In this document: piece by piece, positions 23,301-33,984 of the stretch | Numbering within the stretch: the stretch's first letter is position 1 | Layout: each line of letters starts with the position of its first letter | Assembly: GCA_964036665.1 (NCBI GenBank) | Contig: OZ038533.1 | Span: 1,131,001-1,195,000 of the forward strand | Reading direction: 5' to 3' | Origin: Gordius sp. MW1 | Taxonomy: Eukaryota > Nematomorpha > Gordioida > Gordea > Gordiidae | Length of the DNA stretch: 64,000 bases | Program-made: the position numbers and the translations under genes | The notes under the pieces: generated by a model | Told to the model about the DNA's origin: nothing | Database searches by the model: none | What the model saw: only the letters and a program-made list of their open reading frames with translations

Positions 23301-26300
23301 TTGGATAGCACTTATTAATAATTAACCACCCCCCCCCCCTCAAACTATTTACTATCCATGGGCATAAGCAGCATTGGGATTAGAGAGAGGCAAAATGATC
23401 ATTTTTTGAAATCTTAGCCATAATTTTAATAAATTTCAACGAATCTTTGGATTTAGAGGGAAGCAGCTGCCCTTCCCTGCCCCCTGGCTACGCCCATGTT
23501 ATTATCCTACTATAGATGACTAATATTTTAATTAAAAACATTTTAATCAATTGGTTATACATAATGTTTAAATTATTATTAATTTATTACGCAGAAAATG
23601 TGCATTTTAGGCGTTTTCTCGACATCAGCTACGGCTAGAATTACAATTTTTTTGCATTGAAATCTAAACAGAACTTCGAAAATTTTAATATAGGAGATCG
23701 GAGCATGATAAATTTATAAAATAAAAACAACTATATTATACCCGCCATTATTATCGGAATGTAACAAATTGTCTTCCCCAGCTTCAACGTGTTTCGATTT
23801 GTCTAGTGGTTTAGAAAGAGAATAAATATCAAAATTTGCTAATTATTATCAAATAATAAAAAATATATAATAACTGACATTTTCAATCAATTAAGTAAAA
23901 AAAACAAAAATTACACAAAAAACATAAATTCTCACAAGAATCAAATAAAGGAGAACTTTAAAGAGTTTTCAATTGTGCTTGTTATCTAACTATGATATTT
24001 ATTGTTTTTAATTATAAAAATTACAATTATTATTTAATCCTTCAATCTATTGATATTTTTCAAAATTTTAGAGATTGCAAATAAAGACATGTTTAAGCTT
24101 TGACAGCAAACCATCTTTGACCACAGACAGGAGTCATTGCTTTATAATTTGACCAAAGGCATTAAGTATGAAAAAACTAAAAGAGAATTATAATTCCAAA
24201 TAACCGGGCTCAGTTTCTTCGAGCTCGAGCTTAGTTTGTCGCATAGGGTATTGTTCCCCGGTTGCCTGACCCCCTTTGCCCCCCTCGTACAATTTAGCCA
24301 ACTCTTCTATAACACCCCCAGCAACTGGCGTCATTAGGACGGCGGTGGCGGAATTGTTTATCCACATGGAGATGAAAAATGTTGAGATCATAAAGCCGAA
24401 TACCATCCTAAAACAACCATAGAAAATATTAAGCAACGCTAGGGGAACGTCTATTTACTTTACAAATTATATAGTGTTGTAAAAAGGGCTGGGTTTGACC
24501 AGTTATGTTTTGTGGTCTCTTTTTCTTAGTCGACCTCTAGGCTTGGTCGAAATTTGAAAAAGAGACCAGAATCGACCGCTTAGTTAAACCACAGGTCGAC
24601 CAAACAAAACCGAGCCGTTTTTGCAACGCTAGCAGAGTGGATAGAGAAGATATATGTTGGTTAAACATAAAATCTAATATAAATCACAGTTAAAAACAAG
24701 GTGTTCTAATCGTAGCCATTTAAGGTAAACAACTTAAATTAATGCTTAATAATGGCCTTTTTAAAAAAATTGAAAAAAAAATTAAATTTATTAGTAGCGT
24801 AATAACCAAATAGGTTTTGAGCCGGAACGTAAGAGTAGATTGAGTGCAATACGCCTATGCAGATTTACTGATTGTATGGCTCGGGCAATAACAACGGATG
24901 CGAAAAATAAAATTATCGGATCCTAAATAATATAATTAAATAAATATATAAATAGATAAAATTTAATATAAATTTAATTAAAATATCAAAAAGAAGAGCT
25001 AATAAATTTTGGGCCATAACCAGCCCCACATTTGTAAATCAAGCTGCTAACAGCTCATAACTAGAAAAAAACATAATTCATGTATTTTATAAAAATAATA
25101 AATGATAATTGATTCTAAAATTACAAAATAAATTAAGTTTTACGATTACAGTTTATCGATAAAAAGGAAAGGTCTTTAATTATATAGGACGACGGGAATG
25201 AAAATAATAAATTTAAGGTTAATTAGTTACTTGTTTGAATGTCATGACCAAACACATCGCAAAATTTGAAAAAATAATAAAAACTTTTAAAATTATTTTT
25301 TGGACATATCGCCGTTACATGAGAATTGGAGTGCTCTAGCTACAAAATCTAAACTTATTATTCACATATGACTTGAAATTAAGTCCGTAATATTTGAGGC
25401 AAAAATGTGGATTTTTTCTTTAAATTGATTTTTTGAATTTCGGATAGAGCAAAGTTCGATTTTTTTGCGATTTTATTTAGCTACTTTGCTCTATCTTCAT
25501 TTTTAACCGCAAGTTAGGTATTGTTGACATTAGATTCATGATTTATAACTATAATAGTAAAATAAATGGGACATTACTAAAAACTTAAATTTATTTAATA
25601 TTAGGTAAATTGGGGTTTTTAATTAAACTATGATACTTTAAAATATTTTTGAGGGGATAAATGCATATAATTAAATTTCTAAAACAATCATAATAATTTA
25701 ATTTGTAGCAATCATACTATCTACAACAAATACTATTATCAAAATTTATTAATTATAAAAGGGATGATACGTACAAAAGAATATCTAGTAGAAGTGCAAT
25801 CAATTATATCAATTTGTAAACAAATTGCTCTTTTAAAATTCATTTTTTATTTTCCTATCTCTTGCAAAAGTATTTTTGGACATAATAATTTTACCCTTTT
25901 TCCATGAGCACTAATGTAAAAAGGTTAAAATTTTTAATAGTATTATAATCATTGTATATAAATACGCATCTGAAAAATATTTGAGATTCGATTCGAATTC
26001 GGATTCGATTCGAAATCCGAATCCATATGTGTAAGTTTCGCATCGAATATTTACGCTGCTAAGATTCGAAAATCCAAATCGAATCCGTGAAAAAATTGAT
26101 TTTTTTGAGTTTAATTTAAATTGGCGCTACGCAGATATTAGATATTTTTATCTTACCGCATTAGTTATTTTTCCTGCTACAATTTAAAAAAGTTTATAAA
26201 ATTTTTCAAACTTACATAAGTTATAGAGAACGAGGATCACGACTTAATCAAAATATGGACTTTGATTAAAGTTGCAAGACAGCCCAAAATATTTCACGAT

Positions 26301-29137
26301 TAAAGGCTATATGTAAATAATTTGACTCACCAATAAATTACATAAAGGCAAAACTTAGGTAGTTAGATGGAATAGCACCTATATAATGCTAGAAAAGGCT
26401 ATTTTAGTAAGGCAGGCATTGGATTTAGCCTTTATATTCCTCTTAGGAGGAATTACTATCCAACATTGAATGGGAACAAATTAAAAAGGTTAAATTGATA
26501 CTTTTTCCCTTTTACAGTGCTACTAATTTAATATCCAGGGGACAAATCCTAGAACTTGGTGTTACCGGTAAATTATCAACCAGCACAGAAGATCATGCTG
26601 TCAAAATGGCATACAGAAAATTGAAGATAATATTAGTGAGTGTAGTCAATTTAAGGCTCAATTTGAGTGTTTATCACCAGTACATGGCATATCCTATAGA
26701 GAAATTAAAGATGAATTGGAAACTGCTACAGGAAGTCAGCCCGATTTTATATCAAGTAGCGAGGTATCAACGATCATCTATTAAGAGCGACAAGGCGAAG
26801 TCTCCATTGGAGACATTTTTGCACAAACCACGTGTGGCCTCCAATGTTGAGCCTTTACAATGGTGGAAATCGAATCAACGTCGTTTTCTAGCCATCCAAA
26901 AATTGCCAAAAAATCTTCTCTCTATACCTGGATCATTTACCTCTTGTGAAAAAATATTTTCTATCGAAACCAATTTATTGACCAAATACAGGCAATCGTT
27001 TAAGGAAAAAAGTGTTAGGAAGATAATTTGCCTTAAAAGTTGGCTAAAAAACGGTTTTTGATTGATTGTCTTACACATATCGCCATAGTTTTTTGTTCGC
27101 CTTTAATATTTTTATTTTCAATGTGTGTATTTTTTAAATCCTTCAACTAAATTTTCCAAATGTTTATGCAAATTAAAAATCATAGTAGCCCTTTAAATGT
27201 GTTTTTTAATAATAAAAAATTTTAATATATAATGAATCTATTTCGAATCCTTAAATTTTTTTCGAATATAGTTCGAATCTTCCTTTTGATTTTCGACAAA
27301 TCTTGAATCGAATATTTTTTTTGATAAAAAACTTGAATCCGAATCGAATGCCAAAAAATTCGATTCAATTCGAAATTCAGAGGCGTATATATAAATTTAG
27401 CCTGTAGTCTTATTTCAACCATCATTTACAATTTTTTGATTTATTATCTCGAAACTTATAAAAGTTAGGGATATATTTTATATATTCATTTTACTCATCT
27501 TCATCCAAAATAGTTCTTATTTTATCATTGTTTGACATAGCACAGTTATCAAGTAATTTGTGGTGACATTATGGGAATTAAAATTAAAAGGCAGACGATA
27601 ATTTCACTTTATTAAATGAGCGTTTGGTTAAAGATAGAGCAAAACAATTTTTTAAAATATACAGAAAGTGCAAAAGAAAAACGTTAATAGAGATGTCAAA
27701 AAACATTTTTTTCAAAGTTTATGGTAAAATAAATAAAGATCGAATAGCACTTTTACTCTAAAATTTACAAAAATTGCAGATAGAGCACTCCAATTCTCAG
27801 GTAGCGAGCGATATAATAAAGCTTCAGGGGTTTTACATTGGTTCGTTCAACGATTAGTGAGAAAATATGATAATTATTTGCTCGAGGCAAAAATGGCAAA
27901 TTCCATTAAACATCGCGAAAAAAATACTTTTAGTAAACACATTAAAAACACCACATACCTAAATTCCCGAAGAAATAACTTTTCACATCATTTTGATCAA
28001 AAAAAAACGTTAGCCCAATAAGCAAAAATTAAATAAAGTTTTTTTATTAAATATATTAAAACAAAAATGGAAATTACTTGAAAATATTTTGAAGAAACAC
28101 TTTTCATAGTTAGTATTCCGAAGAGAGGGAACATAAGCGCTGGGATTAATGAGGCCACTGCCAAGGGCAATGCTTGGGTTATGAGGTAAAGAATGGTCAC
28201 CAAACACACGTAAGCACATTTCATTTCCTATAAATAATAATTTAAAAATTTAAGCAAATATGACAAAAAATGTTTGCAAAAAAGTCTTAAAACATTATAA
28301 AATGCAATTAGATGGCTATAATCTAGCATCAAAAATTATTTGATGATATAAGAGACGCGAATTAAACTAGAAAAACTATAATTTCAACTTTTAAATTATC
28401 TCACCGGTTCAGAACTTTGGTTAATATAATATTTAAAACATTTTGATAATCATGTTTCCTTATTTCGCCCCCCCTCAAGTGGAATTACGTGAAAAGAGAA
28501 GATATAATATAATAGGTTTACAAAAACCTATACATTTTTACGTTTAAATCGTTAAATTAACTGCAAATGTTATATGATAGTGAAAAAGAACTTGAAAGGA
28601 CAAAAATGACGGATGAACTATAAAAAAATATTTAGGAAGATATTTAATTTTAATAAAATATATTATAGGTAAAAAGAACATAAAAAATAGAGGTGTGTCC
28701 TTTTTGAGGTCAAAATAAGGGGAAAAAGTGTATGTAGGTTATGTCTGCTTTAAAAGCGACAAAAAACAACCACAAGGTGTCCATAATAAAATGTTTAGTT
28801 TTTGAGAGGAGTGGCAAATTGATTTAATTAAAAACATGCCATAGATTACATAGTAATCTGTATTTTGTATCTTAAAATAAATTGATCTATGATAAATATA
28901 AGCTTTCTGTGTTATTTATTAAAACCTAACCTCGGTATTGTAAATGAGTGGAATGGGCAAAAGCAGGATAGGAATTAGTATGGCGATATATAAATTTTTC
29001 ATATTTTCCATTTGTTTGCAAAAATTTTGAGATTTCTCTGTAGGATCGGACATTGCCAAAAGATTTTTACCTTCTTCTAAGATTAAACCTCCTTTTCCTC
29101 CTCCATTTTTCCCATTAGCGTGGTTAGAAGGCATCAT
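11360..29137 (-). CDS. SLC13/INDY-family sodium-coupled di/tricarboxylate transporter, 13 exons, 584 residues
   Basis: Exons on the minus strand, 5' to 3': 29137-28931, 28227-28078, 24922-24807, 24407-24205, 23204-23047, 22357-22248, 14885-14844, 14417-14313, 13570-13473, 13380-13265, 12817-12656, 12211-12074 and 11509-11360. All have GT/AG borders, the phases agree throughout, and the sum is 1755 nt, the usual SLC13 length. Family marks are: KCAYVCLVTILYLITQALPLAVASLIP (exon 2, a scaffold-like first helix pair), NLHRRIAL (exon 3), MWINNSATAVLM (exon 4, first ion site), GGTASLTGTPPNL (exon 5), PGW plus YVSDGTPA (exons 8-9), TEVLNNIATTSIIAPI (exon 11, second ion site) and MLPIGTAPNAI (exon 12). 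Exon 7 is a 42-nt microexon found by matching the KLGPMSF-type loop. Relatives import citrate or succinate across the plasma membrane. Both SNT sodium motifs are altered (NNS 175-177, NNI 474-476). Borders of exons 5-7 are least certain. Confidence 0.9.
12452..12543. mobile_element. short foldback MITE in an SLC13 intron
   Basis: Starts CAGTGTTGTAAAAACGGCTG and ends with the near mirror CCTAGCCGATTCCACATC. It is flanked by a 15-bp direct repeat ACTAGCTTCATGAAC (12437-12451) / ACTAGCTTCATAAAC (12544-12558), one mismatch. The same ends are seen at 24472-24631. The long direct repeat supports insertion, but its length is more than the 8 bp expected of hAT, so part may be chance or belong to the end itself. 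Confidence 0.6.
14489..14720 (+). repeat. dispersed SINE-like or LINE-tail repeat, copy 2
   Basis: Shares CCTGTCCAACTCGTAATTT, GCTTTCGCAAA, CTAATGACCGCTGGTTG, TTTTTCGACC and CCTAATTCCATTA, in order, with the copy at 60930-61115, which lies just beyond the end of an RTE-like LINE frame. It may therefore be a severed LINE tail or a SINE using that tail. It lies in the SLC13 intron between exons 7 and 8. Confidence 0.45.
15301..18532 (+). mobile_element. R2/NeSL-like (RLE-type) non-LTR retrotransposon, left copy of the palindrome, 3'-truncated
   Basis: The plus strand encodes, in order, an N-terminal C2H2-like finger (CPAQGC...HLVAAH), a second Cys/His cluster (CQRC...HKHHC), a proline-rich linker, reverse transcriptase (PGSDRITYANW; DFASAFSTVPH; GIKQGCPLSG; AYADD near 17337) and the CCHC knuckle (CRRCG...HVLDHC, near 18358). 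It stops at VDDSGMR, before the restriction-like endonuclease, so the last roughly 340 bp are missing. The region is interrupted by several stops and frameshifts. Against the right copy it lacks about 36 bp near 17800 and about 30 bp near 18165. Restriction-like-endonuclease LINEs such as R2 and NeSL are often site-specific; here the site is an ordinary intron and no target duplication is seen. Confidence 0.85.
18533..22131 (-). mobile_element. R2/NeSL-like (RLE-type) non-LTR retrotransposon, right copy of the palindrome, with endonuclease
   Basis: Reads on the minus strand from 22131. It shows the same N-terminal fingers (about 21990-21800), the reverse transcriptase in one long frame (20778-19888, with AFADD near 20090), the CCHC knuckle (about 19040-18990) and then the C-terminal restriction-like endonuclease: RPDLVIAKGSEA followed by IIIDVTIPFDN and a conserved tail (18910-18533). 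It ends at its own stop codon, with no 3' UTR or poly(A), exactly where the left copy begins to be read backwards. Separate frames show it is also inactive. Its N-terminal part is closed by the same in-frame stop (after NWETF) as the left copy, so the two share ancestry after that change, unless the family uses two ORFs. Confidence 0.85.
22876..23016. mobile_element. G-rich hAT-type MITE, copy 2
   Basis: Family interior (GGGGGCAATAATGATTTAGG, GGGGCAAAATGATG) and right end CCTGGCTACGCCCATG are clear; the left end is worn (GATAGAGGTAGCCAGG). No matching 8-bp flanks remain. It lies in SLC13 intron 5, 30 bp downstream of the end of exon 5. Confidence 0.7.
23357..23498. mobile_element. G-rich hAT-type MITE, copy 3, with target duplication
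   Basis: Begins CATGGGCATAAGCAG and ends CCTGGCTACGCCCATG. It is flanked by TTACTATC (23349-23356) and TTATTATC (23499-23506), an 8-bp duplication with one mismatch. It lies in SLC13 intron 4, about 150 bp upstream of exon 5. Confidence 0.8.
24472..24631. mobile_element. foldback MITE with long inverted ends
   Basis: Left end TAGTGTTGTAAAAAGGGCTG mirrors the right end, whose complement reads TAGCGTTGCAAAAACGGCTC. A second perfect inverted pair, GGTCTCTTTTTC / GAAAAAGAGACC, lies inside, so almost the whole 160 bp can fold. Same family as 12452-12543. The TAG(T/C)G start is hAT-like, but the 8-bp flanks (AAATTATA and GCAGAGTG) do not match. A stray GCAACGCTAG at 24433-24442 copies the right end. 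It sits in SLC13 intron 3. Confidence 0.65.
25963..27387 (+). mobile_element. hAT transposon with perfect 8-bp target duplication and transposase C-terminus
   Basis: The ends are TACGCATCTGAA and TTCAGAGGCGTA, imperfect inverted repeats, flanked on both sides by TATATAAA (25955-25962 and 27388-27395), an exact 8-bp duplication. Both subterminal regions (25983-26095 and 27240-27375) are rich in GATTCG/CGAATC words. A 188-codon open frame at 26495-27061 ends with the hAT dimerisation domain: PLQWWKSNQRRF, then IPGSFTSCEKIFS and LLTKYRQSF, matching the family DPLxWW...IPxxSxxSERxFSxxG block. The N-terminal BED finger and catalytic core are not recognisable, so the copy is internally deleted or decayed. 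It lies in SLC13 intron 2. Confidence 0.85.
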
Positions 29138-30676
29138 AAGGGGTAAGGGGAAAAAATAAGGAGTTTATAAGTCGTTTGTTTTGCGTGAATATTGGCACGT
29201 CGCGAGTTTATTTTAATGAACCGATGATGTTAATATATGCGAAGTCACCCCAATCAATAATAGTGATACCGATTGCTTTTATAATTTCCGATTATTTCTT
29301 CGATGGGTGTGTGTATTAATGCTATTTGGTTAATATAAATTGATAATAATCTCAGTTTATGTTGAGAAAATTTTTTTATGCAAGGAAGAATGTGATGGGG
29401 AGAGGGTTATTTTATTACATTTCGCGCGCGCCAAGCAAATATTATGAAAGAGTACGTGATAGCAAAAAGATGAAAATTGAGTGGCGGGGCGGATAATTTG
29501 GGTGTGCTTAAATGAATGAATGCAATCAGCAGGCTAGCTTGGGAATAAATATACCCTTATCGTAAAACGTGGCTAACTAAAATTAACAAAAAATAGTAAC
29601 TATAATTTTTTATTTATCATAAAATAATTATATATATTAAAAATTAATTGACCCAGAGTAAAAATAAAAACGACCAGCATATAAAGTTTGATGGTCAGTT
29701 TTAAAGTGCAATCTAAAAAATTTCCCATAAATTTGTAAAATTTGGTGTAGTGAGGGGAGGCAGAAGGAGACTGCTGCCCGTCCACAAATATATTTTTTGA
29801 TCAAAATTGGTAACTATTTTTGAAAATTATTTTAAATCCTGCCTGCCCAAAAGAAATCCGAAAAAGCTTTAATTTAATATCTTATGATCTAAGCTTATCC
29901 TCTAGAAAACTCAAAAATTTGCAGAACAAACTAAATTATATCAAAAGGCATTATAAAGTTCAGTTAAATATTTCATGCTAGACTGCACCATTAGTTGGAG
30001 ATAAGTCCCCTTTAAAATAATTAATATACTAATAAAATGAAAATACATAAAATTTCAGAAATAAATCTTGACCTGACCGTAAGCCAGGAAATTATGAAAT
30101 AATAATTTTTTAAAATTTATATTTTGGATTTAAACGGGGCAACAATCTCTGCTGCCCCCCTCATTTATTTTTCACAATACTTATTTATTTTTACCTAGTA
30201 GTCAATGATGTAGCATCTAATTATAGTTAAAATATTCAAGGTTAGTGTTTGCGAGAAGACCATGAAATGTCAAAATACTATATACGCCTAACTTATTTGA
30301 CCTTCTTTTAGATGGGTGTAAGAAACGCATGTTAAATTAACATGGAATATATGATATGGTCATAGTCAATTAGAAACCTAATAACTATTTTTTAACATAT
30401 TTTATCAAAGATTTTTAAAAGTGTAATTTTAGAGCAAATATTAAAAACTTTATTGAGTCAAATTTTAATTTTTGCCATTTGTTGTACTTATAGGTTGATA
30501 AAAAATATTATTTGATGTCTTGCATTGTAACAAGACATCCAATTTAAAATAAAGCCTTTACAAAAAATTATAACACACAAAGTTGTTTTAAAGATATTAC
30601 TATTAAAAATATTAATTTCAAAACTTCCATAAAATTCCCAAACAAGCTAAGCATCCAAGGGGTAATAACACATCAT
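29138..30676. other. spacer between DDRGK1 and the SLC13 gene
   Basis: About 1.6 kb separate two genes on the same strand, too far for an operon and with no recognised motif. It should hold the SLC13 promoter. A CGCGCGCGCC patch at 29424-29433 is the only GC-rich feature. Confidence 0.4.
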
Positions 30677-30682
30677 TTTATT
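30677..30682 (-). terminator. candidate poly(A) signal of DDRGK1
   Basis: AATAAA on the minus strand, 73 bases beyond the stop codon at 30755-30757. The spacing is suitable, but the hexamer is common here. Confidence 0.3.
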
Positions 30683-30754
30683 TCTTTTTATACAAATATA
30701 ACTACTTAAATATAAATAAAACAATACAATTGAAAGTATTTAAAAAGTCAAAAA

Positions 30755-32385
30755 TCAAGAATTGACTGGTGCAGCTAAATTTATCAGACGACTGCTATTT
30801 TCAACCATATCTGCAATTGATATTCGACCTTTTTCACGGATAAAATTACAAACTGCATCCAATTCATCATCAGTTATATATATAAATTTCCCCCTGTCAT
30901 CAAAAACACCATTTATACGGCCAAGAGTCATTAAATCCTCTAATCTTTTGATAACGTCCTGTATATTAAAGATAGATATTTATGTTACTTTATAATAAAA
31001 CTAAAGATGTATAAAAAATTAGTCAAACATAAAATTTAACGCATTGTATAAATTAAGTAGAATGTTTTAAATATACTAAAATGAGGAATAATTTAACTCT
31101 AAACTGATGAGCAGACAATTTTCAAACACAAAACACACATAACTATTTAATTAAAATAATCAAGGGTAAAATTTTTAACACGTTTTACCTGAACTTTAAG
31201 TTTAAACTGGGCAGCTAAGTCTTCTAAAATAACAATTTTTGCTTTTTGGCAATAACCAATAAATTCATCCACCAATGATTCATTCTAAACAAAATACATA
31301 GTAAATTAAAGTAAATTGTTAATAAAATCATGTAACTTGATAAAAAATCCAAAATTTTATCTATTTAATAGGTATGTATCATATAATTACAGTGTCAAAG
31401 TTGAAAGTTTCATCACAACCTTCTTCTTGAATTTCAAATTCTTTTTTTAATGCTTGGTATTCAAGTTCTTCTTTAAGCTTTAATTCTTCAAGTCTCTTCT
31501 TTTCCTCAGCTTCCTAAATATTAAGATAAAATATCATACCAGAATGCTGATGCTAGATTAAAATGAATTAATTTTCAAAAAATCCTAGTATTCATCAGAA
31601 TAATACCATCTGTTTTTGTAAAGTTTTAAGTCTTTCCTCTTCTGTAAGCCTTTTTTGTTCAAAAATTAATTCTTTCTTTTTCTTCTCTTCCCTAGCAGCA
31701 ATTTCTTGCTGAATAAAATAATAATCATATGCATAAGTAAAGAATTAATAGTTAATACAATGTAACAAATTTACATTAATGCAAAAAACAAATTAGTTAT
31801 CTATTTACCTCCCGCATTGCTTTCTTCTCAGCTTTCATTTCTAATTTTCTTTGCTTCTTTACACCTATTTTAGAGGTTGAAGCACTTTCAATTGCTTCAT
31901 CCTCAGATTCTTCATCCTGATTGGAATTATCATTATAATGTTCATTCTCAACATCTTGTCTTCTGGGCAGAGGGGCAATATCTAATATAATACCAAGCTA
32001 TAATTCACTATAAAGCGTATGAAACTAGATATTTATACATTTAAATTCAACACAATTATTTAATAAACAAATGCATTTAACAAAAAGTTATTCAACCCTC
32101 CAAGTTTTCTCCACGCTTTGCAAGACCCATTCTAAGTCTTTGGACTCCCCGACCTCTTAACCGCACACGAGAAGTGGATTGGGTATCTATTGGTTCATCT
32201 TGTTCATCAAAAGCCACATTTTTAGATTTATCAACTTTAATTAATTAACAAATAAAGATTAAAATAATACTTGCTACACTTGAAACGACACGTTTTACGA
32301 GGTATATAGACAATAAGAGTACAATCAAACAAATTAAAATTAATACATAGTATACAGATGCATCAATGCCACCACGATTTTCCAT
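30755..32385 (-). CDS. DDRGK1: DDRGK domain-containing protein 1 (UFBP1), 7 exons, 313 residues
   Basis: Exons 5' to 3' on the minus strand: 32385-32280, 32234-32097, 31981-31809, 31708-31607, 31513-31391, 31284-31189 and 30958-30755. All phases fit and the sum is 942 nt; the human protein has 314 residues. The product starts with a short lumenal end and one membrane anchor (about 11-31), then an arginine-rich stretch (RVRLRGRGVQRLR), an acidic stretch, IGVKKQRKLEMKAEKKAMRE, a long charged coiled coil (about 120-200) and a winged-helix PCI-like domain with VILEDLAAQFKL, INGVFDDRGKFIYIT (DDRGK at 266-270) and GRISIADMVENS. Family members anchor the UFL1 ligase complex to the ER membrane, act in UFMylation of ribosomes and other substrates, and influence ER stress and ER-phagy. 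The first intron is only 45 nt. The exact exon 1 donor (phase 1) is the least certain border. Confidence 0.95.
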
Positions 32386-33674
32386 ATTGTGAACAATACT
32401 TGCCCTCTAACTCGTCTAATTAATTGAATTGTGCAAATGTTAAATTTTTATCCAAATACTAGTGCAAAAACCGATCCTATATTAATTTAAGTGCAGAAAA
32501 ATAATGAGTAATTAAATAAGAATAAAACTTTAATGTATCAAATTATATGCTTTGGTATTGAATCAAGTTAAAGTTCTAAGAGCAATTGGCAATGGTAACT
32601 AAGTTGCATTTCAAATAGTTTGTCATGTGTAAATTAAGCGCATTTGTTTCAAAAGAAATAGTTTGATTAATACGAGATTGTTTAAATAACAGTAAATTCG
32701 TGGCTTATACAGCTTTATTTATTTCTTATACTCAATATGGTCCTTTAATTGTTAATTGCTATAATGAAATTAGGGTCTCCTTTCAAATCTTAATAACTAA
32801 AATTAAATGCTCAGTTTTAAATTAATAAATATAGATTGTTATCAAAGTTTTTAATAATTTATACGTTTATACTAAGATGCATGACTTGCCAATTTTCACA
32901 TATCTATTTGGTATGATAGGTGCCAAATGGTGATAAATTCTTAACAAATAGAAGTTAAGCAGAGATTTCTAAAATAGACAATTTATTTCTACAGAATATC
33001 ATAAGATCCTAAAAATTAAAAAAATATTAATCACATATTGCATAAAAAAGGATTATAAAATTACATGCTGCGTAATGAAATTTCAATAATAAGTATAAAT
33101 ATATGGTGTTGATGAGGATCTCTTAAAGATCGAAGGATGTCTCTCCAAAATCAAATTGTTGGCTATAAATAGAAATTTTAATTATGAACGCTTTTGAATA
33201 TGTGCCCACACTTTCTTTTTAATAATTGTACAAATCATCCATTTATAAACGCTTTCGAGCTCCCAACTTATAAATTTTTTGTTTTTAATAGGACCATATA
33301 GTACATAAAAAAAAATCACCTATTCATCTAAGAAAGAAACAAGACCGATAGGCCAACGTATTTGTCGGCCTCGGTTCATCATACCCCTTTGACAACTAAG
33401 CACAAATAGGCCATTCTTCCCAGGTTATAAACATCTGCTTCCCGTGCCCGTTAACACGTTCATTATGCCATCGTGAAACCCCTAATTGGTTAAAACAATA
33501 CCAATAAATATTTTAAATTTGTTAATAACGAACCATCTAGAGCGAGTAAAGCTGCCCATCAATTTGGTGAAATATATGCCAAATTTTTTGATTTAACTTG
33601 GCAATGTGATTGAATTTAATCTATCCATAAACGTTTTATTTGCGATGTTTAGAATTAAGCAAATTAGGTTTACG
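32386..33674. other. spacer upstream of DDRGK1
   Basis: No gene is recognised. A somewhat GC-richer stretch at about 33330-33490 has no protein match I can identify. The DDRGK1 promoter should lie in the first few hundred bases. Confidence 0.4.
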
Positions 33675-33790
33675 TAGAGCTGTTAAAATTACTTTTTCAC
33701 AGTAACATGTTAGATTATAGTTACTTTCAAAAAATATGTAACTATTCACAGTTACATATTTTTAAAAAGTAACAGAATTTTGTTTCGATG
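33675..33790 (+). mobile_element. left end of a hAT element related to the one at 8546
   Basis: Begins TAGAGCTGTTAAAATTACT and continues with repeated AGTAAC/GTTACT words in both orientations, as at 8546-8690. The right end was not found; the remainder may be deleted or too decayed to see. Confidence 0.5.
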
Positions 33791-33984
33791 TTCTTCAATC
33801 AGTTGACTCAATTGTGTGCCTTTAAAAAGTGGCGCATTACAAAACGGAAAAACATTAAATAAAAATAAATGTAATAAATAGAAAATATTGAAGTACACTT
33901 AAAGCATTGTTGGCTATATTTAAATTCCCATTTTCACCCTTTTCCATTTTTCTAACATTAATTTTAGGTTGGCGAATTGCTGCA

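Noticed and set aside
29600-29785. 61-codon hydrophobic frame upstream of the SLC13 start
   Set aside because: It starts at GTG with no ATG until codon 19 and matches nothing; not needed as an SLC13 exon.
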